IMG/VR virus record: IMGVR_UViG_3300030060_007767
Location: 1 to 24,103 of that record
DNA: 24,103 nucleotides
Source: a virus
Strand: one strand, 5' to 3'
In this document: piece after piece, positions 21,569 to 24,103 of the stretch
Layout of the letters: each line of letters starts with the position of its first letter
Numbering within the stretch: the first letter of the stretch is position 1
Translations under genes and position numbers: made by a program
Notes under the pieces: generated by a model
The model's database searches: none
The model's input: only the letters and a program-made list of their open reading frames with translations
What the model was told of the DNA's origin: nothing

Positions 21569-21750
21569 GATATTAATTATATATAATAATATAAATATAT
21601 TTAAAATATTAATTATACTTTTAAAACTAATATATATAATTAAAACCTTTTTATTTTTAAAACATATAGTAACTAATAATATTAAAATAAATACTGTAGT
21701 TACTGAATAAGTATTAATTACATAGCATTAACAAATAATATTAATAATAC
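21569..21750. other. AT-rich segment, candidate replication origin (unwinding element)
   Basis: Almost pure A/T for about 180 bases between a T run and the replication-type gene. TATTAATTA occurs three times and TAATATTA at least twice; AGTAACTA (21668-21675) and TAGTTACT (21697-21704) form an 8-bp inverted repeat. No gene or clear promoter is seen. AT-rich DNA next to a replication initiator, with repeats, is what phage origins look like; no classical iteron array is present. Confidence 0.5.
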
Positions 21751-21755
21751 ATGAA

Positions 21756-22289
21756 ATGACAGAAATGACAGTTAACGATCAGGCTCAAGTGGTTTTGGAT
21801 GAAATAGGAATTTTATTAAATTCAAAACCAATCAGTTCAAATACTGCCAGGGCATCATATTTAAAACAAAGATTAAAAGATTATTCTTCAGAACAGTTGA
21901 TTGCCTTTGTGAACTGGCAATTTAAACAGTGGAAAAACTGGGAATTACGAAATCAATATTTCAGACCAGAAACCTTGTTTCAGAAAAAACGGGTTTCTGA
22001 ATGTATGGAAAAAGTTGAACTAGGGGAAGCACCCATGGAACCAGAACCAACACAGGACACAGTGGACAAAGAAAATATTTCTTTAGATGACTACAGAAGG
22101 ATCATTTTAAGGGGTTCTTCTTATTATGGTTATCATTACAGAAGAATGACTGACCATAAAAAAAGAAAAATTGATGGGATTATTTTAAAAGATTATCAGT
22201 CTGGCAAACCTGCATATTCAGCACTTGGGGTCAAAACCTTTGAAGCAATAAGAAAGGAAAGCCATGAAAGACCTAAAAACCAAATTTGA
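21756..22289 (+). CDS. Phage replication-initiation-type protein with conserved phage C-terminal domain (177 aa)
   Basis: Residues about 45-85 contain LKQRLKDYSSEQLIAFVNW, then QFKQWKNW and QYFRPETLFQKKRVSECMEK, the signature of the conserved phage C-terminal (Phg_2220_C-type) domain found in replication proteins. The 'YxRPxTLFxxxx(F/V)' end of that signature is clear. A second segment (LDDYRRIILRGSSYYGYHYR) follows. No helicase or primase motifs are present, so it likely acts as an origin-binding or helper protein relying on host machinery. The adjacent AT-rich segment fits an origin. The start ATG 21756 has no good ribosome site; an upstream ATG at 21751 stops immediately. Confidence 0.68.
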   Translation: MTEMTVNDQAQVVLDEIGILLNSKPISSNTARASYLKQRLKDYSSEQLIAFVNWQFKQWKNWELRNQYFRPETLFQKKRVSECMEKVELGEAPMEPEPTQDTVDKENISLDDYRRIILRGSSYYGYHYRRMTDHKKRKIDGIILKDYQSGKPAYSALGVKTFEAIRKESHERPKNQI

Positions 22290-22467
22290 TGAATCACCAG
22301 ATCCACTTTCAATCAAGGAAGTTTCTGGTCTTCTTAGGGTACATGAAAACACAGTGAACAGATGGATCTTGAATGGTCAGTTGGATGCCATCCAGCCAAC
22401 TGGAAAATGGGGGTCCGTCAGGGTCACAAAAGAAGCCCTGGGTAAAAAGATTTTTAAGAATGATTGA
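22264..22467 (+). CDS. xis-like: Excisionase-like MerR/HTH_17 DNA-binding protein (67 aa)
   Basis: Residues 14-62 form an excisionase-type winged helix: PLSIKEVSGLLRVHENTVNR, then WILNGQLDAIQPTG and GSVRVTKEALGKKI. Small proteins of this design bind attP arms and steer integrase toward excision. Here it is far from attP and in the early rightward operon, consistent with expression on induction. A general early regulator is the alternative. ATG 22264 overlaps the previous gene by 26 bases with AAAGGAAAG upstream; the stop overlaps the next gene's start region by eight bases. Confidence 0.72.
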   Translation: MKDLKTKFDESPDPLSIKEVSGLLRVHENTVNRWILNGQLDAIQPTGKWGSVRVTKEALGKKIFKND

Positions 22468-22612
22468 AGATAACCCTTTGAGTTTATTGTTTCGTTTTCA
22501 AAATCAATGGCAGAAAGAAAACCCTAAAAAAAGAATCACTCAAAAAGTATTAAAAAATAATATCCAAGAATTAAGGGAATATTTTTTAATAAAACGAAAT
22601 GAAGATCAATGA
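22460..22612 (+). CDS. Small unknown protein (50 aa)
   Basis: ATG 22460 overlaps the excisionase-like stop. The product is MIEDNPLSLLFRFQNQWQKE, then NPKKRITQKVLKNNIQELRE and YFLIKRNEDQ. It is helical and basic, and the last codons overlap the next gene by 14 bases. A longer in-frame reading starting at 22373 would run inside the excisionase gene in another frame, so it was not used. Coupling supports expression; family unknown. Confidence 0.52.
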   Translation: MIEDNPLSLLFRFQNQWQKENPKKRITQKVLKNNIQELREYFLIKRNEDQ

Positions 22613-22925
22613 CTACAACCCCAGGTCCAACTGGGATCTGGGGGTGGATATAAACCTTTGTGATCTATATTACAAAGGTGATTGGTCTGAAGATGACATC
22701 TGGAAGATTCAAAACACCAAACCACTAAAAGAACCCACCACAACCAAACCCACCAAATCCTGGAACAGACTTTCATGGTTTCAGGCATCCTGGGAACGAT
22801 ACTGGCTCGATGGCCCAGGCTTCTGGGAACATTCCAGGTTTGAATTTTATTCAGTCTGGATTCCCTGGATACAGAAAAAATTCCCCTGCAGACAAAAAAA
22901 CTTCCTGATTCAAGAAAAAATATAA
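22599..22925 (+). CDS. Tryptophan-rich unknown protein, end of early operon (108 aa)
   Basis: The start ATG 22599 overlaps the previous stop. Ten tryptophans occur in 108 residues, clustered in SWNRLSWFQASWERYWLDGP and then EFYSVWIPWIQKKF. There is no membrane span or signal peptide. I recognise no family; the WxxxSW-type pattern might be a binding surface. The stop codon falls in the loop of the following hairpin (22907-22941), marking the end of the operon. Confidence 0.58.
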   Translation: MKINDYNPRSNWDLGVDINLCDLYYKGDWSEDDIWKIQNTKPLKEPTTTKPTKSWNRLSWFQASWERYWLDGPGFWEHSRFEFYSVWIPWIQKKFPCRQKNFLIQEKI

Positions 22926-22941
22926 ACTTTTTTCTTGAATC
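22907..22941 (+). terminator. Intrinsic terminator-like 14-bp perfect inverted repeat
   Basis: GATTCAAGAAAAAA (22907-22920), a 7-base loop, and TTTTTTCTTGAATC (22928-22941), followed by TTTT. It is AT-rich but perfect, with U runs on either strand, so it could act bidirectionally. It ends the early operon and separates it from the right-end promoter. Confidence 0.68.
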
Positions 22942-22972
22942 TTTTCAGTGCTTTATGTAATTACTGGCATAT

Positions 22973-23036
22973 TTGGTGTTTTCAGGGGTTGACTTGGTGT
23001 TCCCAATGGGTACAATATAATCATGTTCAACACCAA
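22973..23036 (+). promoter_or_regulatory. Right-end promoter with three operator-like TTGGTGTT sites
   Basis: TTGACT (22989-22994) and TACAAT (23011-23016), 16 bases apart, form a good -35/-10 pair (TATAAT also overlaps at 23016-23021). TTGGTGTT lies at 22973-22980 and 22994-23001, 21 bp apart, and in reverse (AACACCAA) at 23029-23036. The middle copy fills the spacer, so a bound protein should block initiation. The motif resembles the early operators (GGTGTT cores). Confidence 0.62.
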
Positions 23037-23058
23037 AACCCTAAACGAAAGGAACAGT

Positions 23059-23235
23059 ATGAAACCTTTTTTCAAAGTTAGTAAACACCCAAACTATAAA
23101 ACCAGATGGATGTGCGAAATATACATGGACCCAATTGATCTTAAAATTGGTGGTTGTGATTTCAACAAAAGATTTTCTTCAAAGAAGAAAGCAGAAAGCT
23201 GGGGTGAATGGGCAGTAAGGGAAATTTCAAAATAA
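23059..23235 (+). CDS. Right-end small protein A (58 aa)
   Basis: ATG 23059 lies in GGAACAGT-ATG with AAAGGA as ribosome site; a longer in-frame reading from 23023 would start between promoter and operator and was not used. It encodes MKPFFKVSKHPNYKTRWMCE, then IYMDPIDLKIGGCDFNKRFS and SKKKAESWGEWAVREISK, a compact strand-helix pattern resembling small single-domain binding proteins. Two cysteines are present. Family unknown. It is the first gene after the promoter at 22989. Confidence 0.65.
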   Translation: MKPFFKVSKHPNYKTRWMCEIYMDPIDLKIGGCDFNKRFSSKKKAESWGEWAVREISK

Positions 23236-23244
23236 ATCAATCAA

Positions 23245-23258
23245 GCCCCTTCGGGGGC
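23245..23258 (+). promoter_or_regulatory. Hairpin with TTCG tetraloop upstream of right-end gene B
   Basis: GCCCC (23245-23249), TTCG, GGGGC (23254-23258): a perfect stem with a C(UUCG)G loop and no T run. It precedes AAAGAACAGT-ATG by two bases, the same arrangement as the hairpin at 4226-4245. Likely an mRNA-stability or translation-modulating element (inference). Confidence 0.5.
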
Positions 23259-23270
23259 AGAAAGAACAGT

Positions 23271-23534
23271 ATGAAAATCAAATCATTAGACAAAGCAATC
23301 CTGATCAATGCTGGTCATGAATGTGATTTTGAAAACCTGGATGGTCACTTGATCGCAAAATTAGACGGGGAAAAATTCGCTCAAGCATTTCGTCAGGATG
23401 ACATTGGAAGATGGGATATTTATTTTTTCCCAAAAGCACTTCAAAAAAATCGTTCCGCATTTATTTATGGAAATGTGAACAGTGCAAAAAAAGCAATTAA
23501 CCAGATGGCAAATTTTATTGATTTTTTAAGTTAA
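23271..23534 (+). CDS. Right-end small protein B (87 aa)
   Basis: ATG 23271 is preceded by AAAGAACAGT and the hairpin. A longer in-frame reading from 23208 would overlap the previous gene and was rejected. The sequence MKIKSLDKAILINAGHECDF, then ENLDGHLIAKLDGEKFAQAF and RQDDIGRWDIYFFPKALQKN looks like a small mixed alpha/beta protein with no signal peptide. It ends four bases before the XRE gene's ribosome site. I recognise no family. Confidence 0.65.
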   Translation: MKIKSLDKAILINAGHECDFENLDGHLIAKLDGEKFAQAFRQDDIGRWDIYFFPKALQKNRSAFIYGNVNSAKKAINQMANFIDFLS

Positions 23535-23539
23535 AGAAA

Positions 23540-23707
23540 ATGACAAACCTAAGAAAAGAAAGGATGAAGCTGGGTCTGTCAATGTCCGAATGTGCCAGAA
23601 GGGCTGATGTGCCCTTCAGGACATGGCAGAAGTGGGAACTGGGGCACAGAAGAACCCCTGATTTAGCATTCAAGCTTTTGAAGGGAATTGAATCAAATAT
23701 CTATTAG
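23540..23707 (+). CDS. Very small XRE-family HTH regulator (55 aa)
   Basis: ATG 23540 (AAAGAAA just upstream) to TAG 23707 gives a single HTH: MTNLRKERMKLGLSMSECAR, then RADVPFRTWQKWELGHRRTP and DLAFKLLKGIESNIY. The pattern L-G-L-S ... A-R-R-A ... T-W-x-K-W-E-x-G is that of Cro/CI-type helix-turn-helix proteins, which would bind operators as a dimer. It is a candidate Cro, or a second repressor acting on the TTGGTGTT sites of its own promoter. It is followed by AAAGGAACAGT-ATG. Confidence 0.78.
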   Translation: MTNLRKERMKLGLSMSECARRADVPFRTWQKWELGHRRTPDLAFKLLKGIESNIY

Positions 23708-23718
23708 AAAGGAACAGT

Positions 23719-23901
23719 ATGGCAATCTTAGAAGTGAACGAAAATCAGAAGCAGATGCTTTATCAGATCCTGAAGATTCAAGATCGGAAACTTAAATCAA
23801 AGGATAAGATCAAGAACCTTGGTGGATACAACATCAGTGAATGGGTGACAGATGTTGAAGATGTCAGGAATCTTCTGAATCAACTAGAAGCACAAGCTTA
23901 A
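23719..23901 (+). CDS. Right-end small protein C (60 aa)
   Basis: ATG 23719 with AAAGGAACAGT. The product MAILEVNENQKQMLYQILKI, then QDRKLKSKDKIKNLGGYNIS and EWVTDVEDVRNLLNQLEAQA is helical and charged with an amphipathic first helix. No family is recognised. It is the last gene seen before the right-end non-coding segment. Confidence 0.65.
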   Translation: MAILEVNENQKQMLYQILKIQDRKLKSKDKIKNLGGYNISEWVTDVEDVRNLLNQLEAQA

Positions 23902-23925
23902 ATCCCACCATATTCATCATCTTCT

Positions 23926-23956
23926 GAACCTGTCAGCAACCTTGGTTGACAGGTTC
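23926..23956. repeat. 10-bp perfect inverted repeat after the last right-end gene
   Basis: GAACCTGTCA (23926-23935) and TGACAGGTTC (23947-23956), 11-base loop with AACC/GGTT able to extend pairing. It lies 25 bases after a stop. No U run follows, so it may be a terminator needing a factor or an operator; the second arm contains a TTGACA (23946-23951) that could be a -35. Confidence 0.55.
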
Positions 23957-24001
23957 ACATCCCCATATAAAGCTTAACCAAAACCCTAGAAGGGAAGGGA
24001 A

Positions 24002-24040
24002 AGGGTTGACCCTTGGGGTGGGTTTTCCCTTGCCCACCCC
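24002..24040. repeat. Two adjacent inverted repeats in non-coding right end
   Basis: AGGGT-TG-ACCCT (24002-24013) and GGGGTGGG (24015-24022) with CCCACCCC (24033-24040), 10-base loop. The region 23902-24103 holds no gene. Its place before the missing terminase genes makes a packaging-initiation (cos/pac) element or a promoter/terminator possible, which is inference. Confidence 0.45.
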
Positions 24041-24103
24041 ACCACAAGAATCGTGCCATTGCGTAGGTTCTTTCTGGGTTTTACTGAGGGTTTTGCACAC
24101 GAC

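Noticed and set aside
22606-22788. Minus-strand frame opposite the tryptophan-rich gene
   Set aside because: Mirror of a Trp-rich coding frame; no start context and opposite to a coupled operon.

Overview
The window is about 24 kb of a temperate, long-tailed, non-contractile bacteriophage (siphovirus-like, lambda/HK97-type virion). It has moderate GC, few CpG dinucleotides and very tight packing, with many 1- or 4-base start/stop overlaps (TGATG, TAATG, ATGA). Host taxonomy cannot be read directly. The signal-peptide and lysis genes and the selenocysteine-tRNA-like attachment core suggest a Gram-negative bacterium. The protein modules look like those of aquatic or environmental phages, which is inference.

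Layout. Bases 1-6944 hold head and connector genes, all on the plus strand: the portal (its start lies left of the window), a giant fused protein (two accessory phage domains, an acidic linker, an HK97-type prohead protease and the major capsid protein), small connector genes, tail-terminator-like and Z-like proteins, the tail tube, and tail chaperones with a -1 frameshift site. Bases 6948-13194 hold the tape measure, two hub/distal tail proteins, a repeat-containing tail fibre and a small companion. Bases 13195-14648 form a lysis cassette of five small overlapping genes ending in an M15 peptidase endolysin. Bases 14649-14884 look like an intact attP: a core resembling the 3' end of a tRNA-Sec gene, flanked on both sides by GGTATTAAA repeats. 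The minus strand carries the integrase, a small overlapping gene and an XRE-type repressor (14885-16520).

A divergent control region (16521-17065) with operator-like repeats and a promoter leads into the early plus-strand operon: an unknown small protein, a PD-(D/E)XK-like protein, a short methyltransferase-like protein, a VRR-NUC nuclease, a C5-cytosine methyltransferase, SSB, an ERF recombinase, and small zinc-finger-like and unknown proteins (17066-21393). A 362-base gap follows. Its first half can fold into several stems ending in a T run (candidate structured RNA) and its second half is extremely AT-rich (candidate origin). Then come a replication-type protein, an excisionase-like protein and two small unknowns, closed by a hairpin terminator. 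The right end (22942-24103) has its own promoter and three or four tiny genes, including a 55-residue XRE regulator, then a non-coding stretch with inverted repeats. Terminase genes are absent and should lie beyond the right edge, upstream of the portal on a circular map.

Working model. Because both arms of attP are present around the core, the sequence should come from an unintegrated (virion or circular) form. Five genes (repressor, integrase and three right-end genes) start in the same AACAGT-ATG context. The intergenic candidate RNA has an apparently unpaired ACTGTTC complementary to GAACAGT, present at four of the five. Operator-like TGGTGTT motifs occur at both the early promoter and the right-end promoter. 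Together these hint at a regulatory circuit with a protein layer and perhaps an antisense RNA layer. This is a hypothesis from sequence only.
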